A model generated the notes under the pieces. That model made no database searches. It saw only the letters and a list, made by a program, of their open reading frames with translations, and was not told where the DNA came from. A stretch of DNA of 64,000 bases from Gammaproteobacteria bacterium (lineage in GTDB: Bacteria > Pseudomonadota > Gammaproteobacteria > Steroidobacterales > GCA-2729495): positions 124,001 to 188,000 of the forward strand of contig JAUHYQ010000001.1 of assembly GCA_030426355.1 (NCBI GenBank), read 5' to 3'. Position 1 is the stretch's first letter. Each line of letters opens with the position of its first letter. Positions 38,001-45,434 of this stretch are shown piece after piece. The position numbers and the translations under genes are program-made.

Positions 38001-38542
38001 GCCGCCGGGCCGGCATGGACGAGTGCCTGACGAAGCCCATTGAACGCCGACGCCTCGACAAGGCACTGACGGTACACCTGACCGCACGCGCGTTGCACAA
38101 ATCATCCAGGCCCGATCACCAACAGACTTCAACACCCGCAAAATCAAAATCGGCCAGGCAGCAAACCCATCGGGCCAGCGACGGGCTGCTGGATATGACT
38201 GTGTTTGCGGCCAATATTGGTGACGATATGCAAGTCCAGCGCGAACTGTTGCGACGTTTTGCTGTAGAAGCAGGAAAAAACATCAGTGAGAGCCGCGCGG
38301 CACTGCTTACGAAAGACACCGACACCCTTCGCTGCAATGCGCACAAACTCAAGTCTGCCGCACGCACCATCGGTGCGGACCGGCTTGCAGATGTATGTGT
38401 GGAAATCGAAGCCGCTGCGGGCGAAAACAATTTTCTCATACTGGCTGAACTCATTGAACAGAAAGCCATGTTGATCACGCTGCTGGGGCAGCGAATTGAT
38501 GCCGAGCTGGGGCAAATTCTGCCCGCACTGGAAACAACCTGA
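35048..38542 (+). CDS. CHASE4-PAS-PAS hybrid histidine kinase with receiver and HPt domains
   Basis: From GTG 35048 (VSLTRKLTLIL) a 1164-residue BarA-like tripartite kinase. Order: helix 1 (~7-29), CHASE4-type periplasmic sensor (~30-275), helix 2 (~277-300), HAMP-like linker, PAS (~352-465), PAS (~470-590), coiled coil, HisKA with SHEIRTPLNGILGM (His640), HATPase_c with GTGLGLSISARL, receiver with LTDCHMPNMDG (Asp943), and HPt with NAHKLKSAARTIG (His1099). The longer reading frame adds only 20 polar residues before helix 1, so I prefer the GTG. The response regulator starts 14 bases after it and is its likely partner. Confidence 0.92.
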   Translation: MSLTRKLTLILIGVLLTVWAIIFSQLHFSITANFQSFDKHTRDSIRAGVDKAISDQAMRMHAEARIWMELSDTHHTSKPDSAGNGVKDANVADNTPVDLPKWILRESDVVSLIDLNGNVLWSYARVGAAWVSDLTRQPDGRVIPELAQIDPVAGQQFFLQTDAGPQLAFSTPVTSTNSQLPTAHLVVAKTLNPFFYQQISMTDRPLEVLYTGDRSKLAEPLAPLLSKGGLSDAELFELEQTTSRAYMRFDDPFGNPVLLLAAASPRFLSTLPNNPGVQLFMVISAITIIYLLMMVGVIKHLIGEPLDRLGKRLRGMSLDGLQSVNTDGKGEFQLIENMFTELAAEREKRESSLRNFARAVETTDDAIAIIDWEGAFHYVNPSYIKLTGRTLDELNASKPWWNMVSATHSMRTRGNGKDEWEGEVEIMRPDGEIRVVEVKTYKLDAVQSENAHFVFALHDITEKNAQIAEIQRLATAVKSIEDCIIIADTQGRIQYANPAYEKRCGKKLAEIQGLETNKLSHAASPLEVYENITQTVMAGKVWRGELQAVFQDGREVIDEAVITPVINDRGEIVNYVTTLHDVTQRVTMEEDLRLANNRVQQANDELEERVAKRTDELRTAKEIAEQANVAKSAFLATVSHEIRTPLNGILGMLELLADYPLDNEQKRLLSSADTSAGLLLALINDILDFSKIEAGELGLEETTVSLREATESVVLSLAATAHRKGLKLQSSLDSSLPRLIKVDGVRLQQILLNLMGNAIKFTESNGGKGNISLEVGRGPDTSTGATLQLRVRDNGIGIPTEAIETLFKPFTQAESSTTRRFGGTGLGLSISARLVTLMGGEIAVNSQLGEGSVFTVTLPLIEATGGVAAELSRLTNTTSKSTMARWDNDELRGHILVAEDNPINQEVIKLQLKAIGFSCDLANDGTAALELWHQNKYDLVLTDCHMPNMDGFALARAIRKAEADASRVPIVALTANVLSEEAKKCRRAGMDECLTKPIERRRLDKALTVHLTARALHKSSRPDHQQTSTPAKSKSARQQTHRASDGLLDMTVFAANIGDDMQVQRELLRRFAVEAGKNISESRAALLTKDTDTLRCNAHKLKSAARTIGADRLADVCVEIEAAAGENNFLILAELIEQKAMLITLLGQRIDAELGQILPALETT

Positions 38543-38555
38543 AGGAAAGCGCGTA

Positions 38556-39860
38556 ATGCACGTAGACCACAAACCTATTTTGATCATTGACGACGACGCC
38601 TTTCAGCGACGCATGATCCGCATCAAGCTGCAGACACGCGGCTACGAAGTGAACGAAGCTAAAGACGGTGTTGAGGCACTGGGCTTTCTGGCAGAACAGG
38701 ATTACAGCCTGGTGTTGCTGGACATTGTGATGCCGCAGCTGAATGGCTGGGAAGTGCTGGATCAGATACGCACCACCCATTCGGTACAAGACTTGCCGGT
38801 GGTTATGATGACCGCCAAAGACAATACCTATGATCCCGATGCCGCCCGGCGGCGCGGGGCTAACGATTACCTGACCAAACCCATAGACTTCATCAAGTTA
38901 AATCAGCGTATTGACGAGTACGTAAACGGAGCTTCGGTCCCGGCCGAGAAAGCCCATGAAGCCGATGCCGAGATACGCGCGCAACAGAGCGAACAGGCAA
39001 TGCGCGCCGACAATGACAGTCATGATCGCGTTCACCCCGAGGTGCATCGGCATGATGAGCAAATCGATGGAGAGACCGGCCAACACGTGTGTGCGAAACC
39101 GATCCATTCCCTGCTTGATGGCATGGTTCGCAATCTGCCGGGGGTGTTTTTCAGGGCTATTGGCGATACTGAGCACAACGTGCATCTTAGCTTTCAAAGC
39201 AGCGGCCTGAATAGCTTTCTGGGGCAGCAATGGAGCAGCGTACCCGATATATTCGCGAGCCTCGAGGATCACGACCGACGCGAAGTCAATCGTCAGTTCC
39301 GCGATCATGCAATCAATATTCAACCGATACTGCTGCGATTTCCGTGCCGAAACCGTGAAAACAGGGTCGGCTGGATCGAGTGCCGCGCGATTCCGCACCG
39401 GCTGCCGTCGGGCGAAACAGTGTGGGATGCCATGCTGCTGGATGTCACCGAGCAGAAAGAACTCGAACTGGCTGCCATCCGGTCAAAAGAAGCGGCCGCC
39501 AGAAATCTGGCGCCCGAACAATTGCCACTGCTGGAATTGTACCGACGTTTTCACGTAGCCTGGAAAGCGGGCGACAACACCGACGCCCTGGCCGAAAATA
39601 TTGCCGAGCTGGAACGCGCACTCAATGCGTCAGCCAATCCAGAGGAAGAATCACGGCAGGATACTGACCAGCAGCACAGCCCTCACCGGGATGCCAGTGG
39701 CTACATTCACCAATGCGCGCAATGCCGGCGCGTCAGGAACTTTGAAGCCGGCGACAAATGGGAACTGATCGCCGAATGGACCCACCAGATGCCGCTAAAG
39801 ACGAGTCACACCATATGCGGAGAGTGCGCTGAAGCTGACGAACTGCTGACCACCCCATAG
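38556..39860 (+). CDS. Response regulator with PAS domain and C-terminal Cys4 tail
   Basis: From ATG 38556 (GAAGGA nine bases before it) 434 residues. A receiver at residues 6-125 (IIDDDAFQRR, LVLLDIVMPQLNGW, DYLTKP) is followed by a charged linker and a PAS-like domain (~190-320, ending VWDAMLLDVTEQKELE). The tail CAQCRRVRNF...HTICGECAE resembles the paired CxxC tail seen in some PAS/receiver proteins. There is no DNA-binding or GGDEF domain, so output may be through protein contacts. Confidence 0.85.
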   Translation: MHVDHKPILIIDDDAFQRRMIRIKLQTRGYEVNEAKDGVEALGFLAEQDYSLVLLDIVMPQLNGWEVLDQIRTTHSVQDLPVVMMTAKDNTYDPDAARRRGANDYLTKPIDFIKLNQRIDEYVNGASVPAEKAHEADAEIRAQQSEQAMRADNDSHDRVHPEVHRHDEQIDGETGQHVCAKPIHSLLDGMVRNLPGVFFRAIGDTEHNVHLSFQSSGLNSFLGQQWSSVPDIFASLEDHDRREVNRQFRDHAINIQPILLRFPCRNRENRVGWIECRAIPHRLPSGETVWDAMLLDVTEQKELELAAIRSKEAAARNLAPEQLPLLELYRRFHVAWKAGDNTDALAENIAELERALNASANPEEESRQDTDQQHSPHRDASGYIHQCAQCRRVRNFEAGDKWELIAEWTHQMPLKTSHTICGECAEADELLTTP

Positions 39861-39867
39861 GCGGCGG

Positions 39868-40983
39868 CTACTCGTCCGCCGACATAGGCTTGCCCCAGGC
39901 AGGATCAAACGGCACAGCATTCTCAGGACCGAGATTCAGGGACGATACATCCATAATATGGGTGCGTATCCCGGCAAACCCCGGGCCTGTTGCCCTGCCC
40001 CAGTTCATCTTCGTCCCGTCCGGCGAGACGGCGGCAAGAATATTCAGATTGTCACTGTAAGTCAGGCGCTGTTGCTCACCGGTCGCCAGATCACCCAGAA
40101 AGATTTCCCAGTTGTGATCCATGGCTTTCACATACACGTAGTGCCGACCATCGGGCGTCGGGTGCGGATGCCAGTTCATACCCTTGTCAAAGGTATGGCG
40201 ACGCCAGTTGGTGCCGTCCTTTTTGATTGTAAATATAGTCATTGGCGTGGGCTCGATTACGCCAAACTCGTCGTCACGCCAGGCACGAAAAATAATATGT
40301 TCGTTATCCTGCATAAAGAACGGCGCACCTTCATGCCAGTCGCCCGTCCGGGTTACCTGAAACTCTTCGGTTCCGTCTGACCGCATAACCCAGATATCCA
40401 TATTGCCGTCAATCTGGCGGCCGAAAGTAATCCACTCGCCGTTGGGCGAAACCGATACTTCAGCCTCGTACCACTCGTTATTGGTCAGCCGCGTTTTATT
40501 GCTGCCATCCAGATCGGAGGAATACAACTCGGCGCCCTGCGGGTAGTTTTTAGGATCCGACCAATTGCCTACGTCCATGTCCAGGTTGTCACGTGTCGAT
40601 GTCCATACCACCCGTTTCTGATCGGGGAAAAAATACGAACACCCGTCCTGTCCGCGGTCATTGACTCGCCAGTACTCCGACCCGTCATCGGTAAAAATGT
40701 ACGTCAGATTACCTTCGCCGCCATGGCTCGACGGAATCGCATCCTTGTCTTTGGTTTGCGCAATTAAATGTCGTGAGTCGGGGGCCCAATAGGCCTCGGC
40801 GGCCACCGGGATGTTGGGCACCCTGTATGATGGCAACTCACGGGGATCCGCACGCTTGAATTCAGGTTTATCAGCCGCAGTTGCAGCCCCTGAAAACACC
40901 AACAACGCACTGACTGACGAAACAACAAAACGCAGCGATATTCCGACAAGCAAAAACCTGAACGGCATATTGATGGTTGGCAT
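39868..40983 (-). CDS. Secreted PD40/TolB-like beta-propeller protein
   Basis: A 371-residue protein with a signal peptide (FVVSSVSALLVFSGAATA, mature from about residue 37) and at least five PD40 repeats: YWAPDSRHLIAQT, YFFPDQKRVVWTS, VSPNGEWITFGR with MDIWVMRSDGTEEFQVTR, MQDNEHIIFRAW, PTPDGRHYVYV and VSPDGTKMNW. It is a periplasmic or surface propeller with no visible catalytic site; it resembles TolB C-terminal and oligogalacturonide-lyase-like propellers. It converges with the response regulator (7-base gap). Confidence 0.8.
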   Translation of the reverse strand: MPTINMPFRFLLVGISLRFVVSSVSALLVFSGAATAADKPEFKRADPRELPSYRVPNIPVAAEAYWAPDSRHLIAQTKDKDAIPSSHGGEGNLTYIFTDDGSEYWRVNDRGQDGCSYFFPDQKRVVWTSTRDNLDMDVGNWSDPKNYPQGAELYSSDLDGSNKTRLTNNEWYEAEVSVSPNGEWITFGRQIDGNMDIWVMRSDGTEEFQVTRTGDWHEGAPFFMQDNEHIIFRAWRDDEFGVIEPTPMTIFTIKKDGTNWRRHTFDKGMNWHPHPTPDGRHYVYVKAMDHNWEIFLGDLATGEQQRLTYSDNLNILAAVSPDGTKMNWGRATGPGFAGIRTHIMDVSSLNLGPENAVPFDPAWGKPMSADE

Positions 40984-41275
40984 GGCTATCCCTCACAGAT
41001 TGTCTGGGCCGGTTTGTATAATAACCCTATTTATCCAATGGCTTGCGCCGGGCAAACATCGCTTTCGGGCAGCTCGTCACTTTCCGCCTTCTTTCTCGAA
41101 GACCTGCTAACGCCCCCGCAAATCGACTAAAAAGTTGCCAGCGCAAGCCAAGCACCCTATCATCGCTGTCCCGCGCCGGGCTGCTTTGCCCAGGTATGGC
41201 CGGACAGCCGATCTTTGCTGCGTAGAGAACTTAGGGTTCCGCCACAAGAAGTGCTGACAAATTATTGATTTAAAA

Positions 41276-41352
41276 GCGCCCGTAGCTCAGTTGGATAGAG
41301 TGTCTGGCTACGAACCAGAAGGTCGGGAGTTCGAATCTCTCCGGGCGCGCCA
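41276..41352 (+). tRNA. tRNA-Arg (anticodon ACG)
   Basis: A complete 77-nt cloverleaf: acceptor GCGCCCG/CGGGCGC, D arm GCTCAGTTGGATAGAGT, anticodon arm TCTGG-CTACGAA-CCAGA with anticodon ACG at 41310-41312, T arm GGGAG-TTCGAAT-CTCTC, discriminator G and encoded CCA. It decodes CGU/CGC/CGA after A34 becomes inosine. Its 3' part is the integration site of the island that follows. Confidence 0.98.
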
Positions 41353-41355
41353 TTT
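41308..41355 (+). repeat. Left 48-bp attachment repeat (tRNA 3' part)
   Basis: From the anticodon loop (CTACGAACC) through the CCA end plus TTT; identical over 48 bases to 46482-46529. Start in the anticodon loop is typical of tRNA-targeting tyrosine recombinases. Confidence 0.92.
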
Positions 41356-41469
41356 CCCCAACCTCCCCAAACCACCGCATACCGGCGCAGACCGCATTGG
41401 TATGCGGTTTGATCGCATCCATGGCCTATTCGCTGTATGTCTCGAGCGGTCGCCATAGGTCTACGTTTG

Positions 41470-41497
41470 GTCACACTCAGGTCACAGATTCGTCACA
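41470..41497. repeat. Three GTCACA repeats at exact 11-bp intervals
   Basis: GTCACA at 41470, 41481 and 41492, each followed by five variable bases. One helical turn apart, so a protein could bind all three on one face. Candidates: recombinase arm-type or excisionase sites beside the attachment site, or a Pho-like element lacking the T of TGTCA. Confidence 0.55.
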
Positions 41498-41593
41498 GGA
41501 AATTGAGTTCTAGCTGACTAAGTTCATCAATGGCGCGCCGCTATTTGGAACAGTCACCCTCGCCACAGTTGCCCGCTATTGCTCTAGACTAGA

Positions 41594-41622
41594 TTGACCG
41601 CGTTCGATGCTGTCAGTAGTTT
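41594..41622 (+). promoter_or_regulatory. Possible sigma-70 promoter driving the cassette genes
   Basis: TTGACC, 17-base spacer, TAGTTT. The -35 matches five of six, the -10 is weaker. It lies 83 bases before the first cassette ATG and could act as an integron-type cassette promoter. Confidence 0.4.
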
Positions 41623-41705
41623 AGTTGGTGTCGATCGCGGCTTTTGGGGGACTTTTGCTGTGTTCAATTCCAAGATCAATAACCGTTTCATACTAATACG
41701 CTGTT

Positions 41706-42197
41706 ATGAGGCTTAGTTTTATTGTCCGACTATTGGCCCTTCTGAGTATTGGGGGCTGCGCAGCACAATCCACGCATCCGATATCGGAAGAGCAAATAGT
41801 GCAGGAGCAGATCGGCCGAGTGCTTTTGCTCCAAGATGCGGCAATTATCGAAAATAAAAGCTTCGCGGGAGACTATATCGTCACCGAAATACGGCGCTCG
41901 TATTGTGAAACCCTTTACGACCTTGGCGATGCTCGGCAAGCCGACTTTTTCTTTGCCATGCTTTCGTATGCCGATTTGGGCGGCCACCCTTCAAGCCAGT
42001 TGGATGAAATGATTGTGCGCGGGCCCTTCGACGCTGCAATGGCACAAATTGACGCTTTTCTCGAGAACCGAAAAATGTACAACGAGTGGCCCAACTATCG
42101 GCGGATTGAGCTCATTCGAAAGCAGCTCCTGGCGCGTAGGGAAATCTCAGAGCCAATAACCACAAGGGGTGCAAAAGACGTTTGCGACATATCGTAG
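41706..42197 (+). CDS. Cassette-encoded lipoprotein of unknown function
   Basis: A 163-residue protein I do not recognise. The N-terminus MRLSFIVRLLALLSIGGC is a lipoprotein signal with lipobox SIGGC (Cys18). The rest is mainly helical, with two further cysteines (RSYCETLYDL and DVCDIS) that could form a disulfide. The ATG at 41706 sits inside GTTATGA, possibly the junction of the first cassette. An attC site (42231-42311) follows the stop by 33 bases. Confidence 0.68.
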   Translation: MRLSFIVRLLALLSIGGCAAQSTHPISEEQIVQEQIGRVLLLQDAAIIENKSFAGDYIVTEIRRSYCETLYDLGDARQADFFFAMLSYADLGGHPSSQLDEMIVRGPFDAAMAQIDAFLENRKMYNEWPNYRRIELIRKQLLARREISEPITTRGAKDVCDIS

Positions 42198-42230
42198 TAT
42201 GGCAATTATGAACACCACCTTTTTTTCGCC

Positions 42231-42311
42231 TCATAACCAGTTGGGGCAAAGGGCTCGCTGCGCGAGCGGGACGCCTGGCTTCGCCAGCCGCCCCTGCCCA
42301 AGGCGTTAGGT
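42231..42311 (+). repeat. Integron attC site 1
   Basis: R'' TCATAAC, arm TTGGGGCA, an internal region of nested hairpins (GCTCGCTGCGCGAGC and CTGGCTTCGCCAG), arm TGCCCAA and R' GTTAGGT (GTTRRRY). Arms pair with one unpaired G, a typical attC extrahelical base. 81 bases. Confidence 0.8.
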
Positions 42312-42319
42312 GCCGAGTT

Positions 42320-43285
42320 TTGCCGCTAGATCACTACGTATCACAGGTGCATCTAAAAAACTTCAGCCGACCCGGCAGCGATGCGCACTTGTGCGCTATC
42401 CGAAAGTCTGATCAGCACTATTTTGAGCCCCACACCAGAACGGTGTGCAGAACCGCGGATGGAAGCACCAACCAATATCTAACAGAACCTCGCGCAGTCG
42501 AGGAGTTTTTAAAAGGTATTGAGCCTAGATATAACCAAGCGATATCCCAGTTGGCCATTCAAGAGCCTGATCAGGAAACTATATATACGCTTTCTGGGTT
42601 TATAGCCTATGTTATGACTTGCTCGCCTGCAGGCATGCGCATTCTCTCGGAACCGTATCGAGGCACGATTACTGAGACGGCTAAAACGTTAGAAAGGCAC
42701 GATCTCTTGCCGAAAACTCCCAAAGAGCTTGTGGGCAAAACCTTAGCTCAAATGCTGGAAGATGGGAGTGTAAAAGCAGCTGTAGACGAGAAGTACCCAC
42801 AGGCTGTAGGTATCTCCCAAATTATTAGGAGAACAGCCCTGTTAGGTAACTTTAAATGGGAGATATTAGTAAACGAGCACGAAGACAGCCCTTTTTTTAC
42901 AAGCGACTTTCCTGTCGCCATAGAAAAGACACCGGTACCTCAGACTCTTTGCAAAGTTGTTCCTTTGTCGCCTTATTTAGCTCTTAGGATATTCCCAGAC
43001 ATAGAGCTAGACAAAGATAAAGCAGATCTAGATTTTGCCAACTTTGGATATCGTGTATCAAAATTATCTCGTTCTCAGGTCGGCGAAGTAAACAAGCTTA
43101 TTGTTAGGTCAGCAGAGTCCCTTGTCTTTTTTCCAGTCTTGTATGATTGGATTCCTAAGTTTGTTAATAGAAATTCGCCGTACAGAATTGAACCTGTAAC
43201 TAGCGCCCTGCCGACGCCTTCAGGCAGCATGATGATTTTCTCGCAACGCATTGCCAGGATAGATAGTGATAAGAACGGCACCTAA
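42320..43285 (+). CDS. DUF4238 family protein (cassette-encoded)
   Basis: A 321-residue DUF4238 protein. The N-terminus MPLDHYVSQVHLKNFS is the family hallmark, and YLTEPRAVEEFLKGIEPRYNQAI and SPFFTSDFPVAIEKT with PLSPYLALRIFP match the expected central part. Function is unknown; DUF4238 genes often sit on mobile elements. TTG 42320 is the start, nine bases after the preceding R' site. The stop codon lies inside R'' of attC 2, a typical cassette arrangement. Confidence 0.82.
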   Translation: MPLDHYVSQVHLKNFSRPGSDAHLCAIRKSDQHYFEPHTRTVCRTADGSTNQYLTEPRAVEEFLKGIEPRYNQAISQLAIQEPDQETIYTLSGFIAYVMTCSPAGMRILSEPYRGTITETAKTLERHDLLPKTPKELVGKTLAQMLEDGSVKAAVDEKYPQAVGISQIIRRTALLGNFKWEILVNEHEDSPFFTSDFPVAIEKTPVPQTLCKVVPLSPYLALRIFPDIELDKDKADLDFANFGYRVSKLSRSQVGEVNKLIVRSAESLVFFPVLYDWIPKFVNRNSPYRIEPVTSALPTPSGSMMIFSQRIARIDSDKNGT

Positions 43286-43375
43286 CCAGCACAGGCAAGC
43301 GACGCTTGACTCGCCTGCGCCGTTGCTAGCGCAACCGACTTGTCGTATCAAGCGCGCCTGCTGTGGGCGTTAGGT
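43280..43375 (+). repeat. Integron attC site 2
   Basis: R'' ACCTAAC, arm CAGCACAGGC, central stem, arm GCCTGCTGTGG and R' GTTAGGT. 96 bases. Its arms are nearly identical to attC 3, which suggests cassettes 2 and 3 came from the same integron pool. Confidence 0.88.
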
Positions 43376-43381
43376 GCTTAG

Positions 43382-44188
43382 ATGGGTGATATAAAAGAAA
43401 TCTTCGAAGTTTGGGCTTCCCGCGCAAAGAGCCCACTATTCGGATATTTCTCGCTGTCGTTTGTTGCTACAAACTGGAAGGCGATATTTTTCCTACTTTT
43501 CGCCGATAAAGACGTTATATCCCGCATTGAATATTTTGACTCGAACACTTGTGCAGAGACGCTGCTGTGGATCCCTTTAGGCATAAGCATTGTGGCAGCT
43601 CTTAGTTACCCTTGGATCCAATTCGTGTTTCTGTACGCAACCACAGGGCCGATCAACCTTCGGAACAAATTAAACGCCAAATCGGAAAGCAATCTTTTAT
43701 TAGTAAAGGTCGAGCTTGAAAACGCCAGAAATGAACTAATTCGTCAACGCGAAAAGGAGATAATTGATAAAGCGCAGATCGATGAGAAATTAGAAGATAT
43801 TGATGACGAATCGGCTAGAGAAAAGGCTAGAAGTGAAATTAAAGCTATAAGAGATTCAGAAGGACTTTTACGGCAACCAATAAATAGAGAGACGTTACAA
43901 AGGTATTTACTCGTCCGATTTCCTAATTTGCCAGTAGATAGAAAAATAATTACCATTTTTTTGAACGACTTGAATTTGAATCGGTACAAGTTGATTGGGG
44001 ATGTGGAAGAAGTCCTGAATAGTTCCAAAGAATTTGTAGAGTTCTATAAAGAAAAAAAACCTGAAGTGTTTAAGTCTAGTATTGACTATGTGACCAAGTC
44101 TTTTGGTTACTTCGATCAGGAATTCAGAAAAAAGCATGGATTCTCAAATGAAACTCGACAAACGATGGAAGATTACACTCGCACCTAA
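43382..44188 (+). CDS. Cassette-encoded membrane protein with coiled coil
   Basis: A 268-residue protein of unknown function, AT-rich in codon use. The N-terminus EVWASRAKSPLFGYFSLSF with NWKAIFFLLFA starts a two-helix membrane module (second helix IPLGISIVAALSYPWIQFVFL). A charged coiled coil follows (~105-165, KVELENARNELIRQREKEI, EDIDDESAREKARSEIKAI) and then a C-terminal soluble domain with LLVRFPNLPVDRKIITIF. ATG 43382 is seven bases after the R' site. The stop lies inside attC 3. A defence or toxin role is possible but unproven. Confidence 0.72.
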   Translation: MGDIKEIFEVWASRAKSPLFGYFSLSFVATNWKAIFFLLFADKDVISRIEYFDSNTCAETLLWIPLGISIVAALSYPWIQFVFLYATTGPINLRNKLNAKSESNLLLVKVELENARNELIRQREKEIIDKAQIDEKLEDIDDESAREKARSEIKAIRDSEGLLRQPINRETLQRYLLVRFPNLPVDRKIITIFLNDLNLNRYKLIGDVEEVLNSSKEFVEFYKEKKPEVFKSSIDYVTKSFGYFDQEFRKKHGFSNETRQTMEDYTRT

Positions 44189-44266
44189 CCAGCACAGGCA
44201 GGCGACCGTGAAACGCTGGCTCGTTCCCCAGGCAGCCTTGGCCCGCGCCTGCTGTGGGCGTTACAA
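44183..44266 (+). repeat. Integron attC site 3
   Basis: R'' ACCTAAC, arm CAGCACAGGC, central stem, arm GCCTGCTGTGG and right core GTTACAA. 84 bases. The right core departs from GTTRRRY, as can happen when the downstream cassette supplies these bases or is degraded. Confidence 0.85.
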
Positions 44267-44277
44267 GGCATAAAACC

Positions 44278-44436
44278 ATGTTCTCAGCCGAAAAAATTTA
44301 TCGAAGCTTACGACTCCACCTTCCCAAATGCACAAAATTTGTGCAAATCCTCAACAACGCTTGCCAACAGGTTACCGGTGATGGCTTCAGCGTGCACTTT
44401 TTAAGCTGCACCTGCATCGCGACTGATTGCACTTGA
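44278..44436 (+). CDS. Small cassette-position open frame, unknown
   Basis: ATG 44278 begins 11 bases after attC 3, where a cassette gene should start. It encodes 52 residues, basic at first (KIYRSLRLHLPKCTKFVQIL) with five cysteines (CTK, ACQQ, SCTC, DCT). No ribosome site or homologue is evident and no attC follows the stop, so this may be a real small gene, a truncated cassette, or noise. Confidence 0.35.
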   Translation: MFSAEKIYRSLRLHLPKCTKFVQILNNACQQVTGDGFSVHFLSCTCIATDCT

Positions 44437-44467
44437 CAGGGAACCAACTACACCCATTTGCTAGCTA

Positions 44468-45424
44468 CTAGCGTTTTTCCATACAGACTTTGCTTGCACC
44501 CACCAAGGCCCAAACTTCGCATTCTTCATCCTTCGGGCTAGTTCGTTTCTCATTAAGCAACGTCGGTCTTGGCGGAAGCGTTGGTATTCGGCGCGACTTC
44601 TCAGCCCTGTAACGATTTCCAGTATCAATTGGTGTCGCCTCTTTACGCTCACGGGCTTTTGGTACCAGTACTTTCGAAATAAAATCGTAGGAATTAGGGA
44701 AAGGAATACCGAAGCCACCCTGATATTCGCTGCCTTCTTGATCACATCGCTTGACAGTGAGAGCTCCCCCACTCGGCAGTTTCTGCGACGTGTAGTAACT
44801 CACCCGTCTACCCATTACCTTCCCATTCGCCCGATCTACGACTTGGGTCTCATCTCCATATACGCCATACCGTTGATCATCTATTGTTGTTAGAGCGTTC
44901 CATGTCACTAAGTAAGCTGACGATGCATTTTCTTTTTGCAGGGCATCGCTAGCGGAGATATTAGACAGATTTTCGCTACCCTCCTTCTTCTTGTACTCGT
45001 ATACCTGCCCGCCAGCACTGCGGGAAAATTCGAACGTCTCGTAGTATCCATATGGCTTATTAAGATAAGTGTAAGGAAGAATGTCACTCGTATGAAATGG
45101 GCTTAGCCGCGCCGTTTCATCCGTTGGAAGCAACAGCCAAAACCCCTCGACATCTTTGGCGCTTTCGTACACCCACTCACCCGCGCTATTACACAAATGG
45201 CGGAGCTTTACGCCAGCGATATCGCTCTCCACCGTATCGCTGTATGGGAACCACGCCATGCCCCCCAATAATGTTGTGAGCAATACAATATCAATCGCAA
45301 TTCTTGATTGCGTAGCGTGCCGACCGACCGAATACTTCCTCAGAAAGAATCGAGCAATAAGGCGCGATACCAGCAAAAAAATAGCCGTCAGAACCGTAAG
45401 CAATATCGCTGTTTGTGGGCTCAT
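44468..45424 (-). CDS. Membrane-anchored protein of unknown function, paralogue of the next gene
   Basis: A 318-residue protein with two N-terminal helices (AILLTVLTAIFLLVSRLIAR and IAIDIVLLTTLLGGMAWF), then a large domain probably outside the cytoplasm with LRHLCNSAGEWVYESAKDVEGF, VVDRANGKVMGRRVSYYT and FPNSYDFISKVLVP. These blocks recur, diverged, in the upstream gene at 45435. The start is 10 bases after that gene's stop, so the two form an operon. It runs against the cassette genes. No family recognised. Confidence 0.7.
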   Translation of the reverse strand: MSPQTAILLTVLTAIFLLVSRLIARFFLRKYSVGRHATQSRIAIDIVLLTTLLGGMAWFPYSDTVESDIAGVKLRHLCNSAGEWVYESAKDVEGFWLLLPTDETARLSPFHTSDILPYTYLNKPYGYYETFEFSRSAGGQVYEYKKKEGSENLSNISASDALQKENASSAYLVTWNALTTIDDQRYGVYGDETQVVDRANGKVMGRRVSYYTSQKLPSGGALTVKRCDQEGSEYQGGFGIPFPNSYDFISKVLVPKARERKEATPIDTGNRYRAEKSRRIPTLPPRPTLLNEKRTSPKDEECEVWALVGASKVCMEKR

Positions 45425-45434
45425 GAATCAATCC

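Larger units (their letters stand above)
41353..41705. other. Non-coding stretch between the tRNA and the first cassette gene
   Basis: No convincing gene in 353 bases. It holds the GTCACA repeats at 41470-41497 and a possible promoter at 41594-41622. An imperfect inverted repeat (ACCGCATACCGGCGCAG and ATTGGTATGCGGT region, 41382-41408) lies near the tRNA. No integrase remnant was recognised on either strand. Confidence 0.6.

Noticed and set aside
41262-41474. Minus-strand open frame of 70 residues across tRNA-Arg
   Set aside because: It is the antisense of the tRNA plus flank; the string GEIRTPDLLVRS is a well-known false protein produced by tRNA-Arg genes.
41353-41520. Possible integrase start next to the tRNA
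   Set aside because: The ATG at 41422 gives only about 30 codons (MAYSLYVSSGRHRS...) before a stop, and no tyrosine-recombinase motif is visible in any frame.
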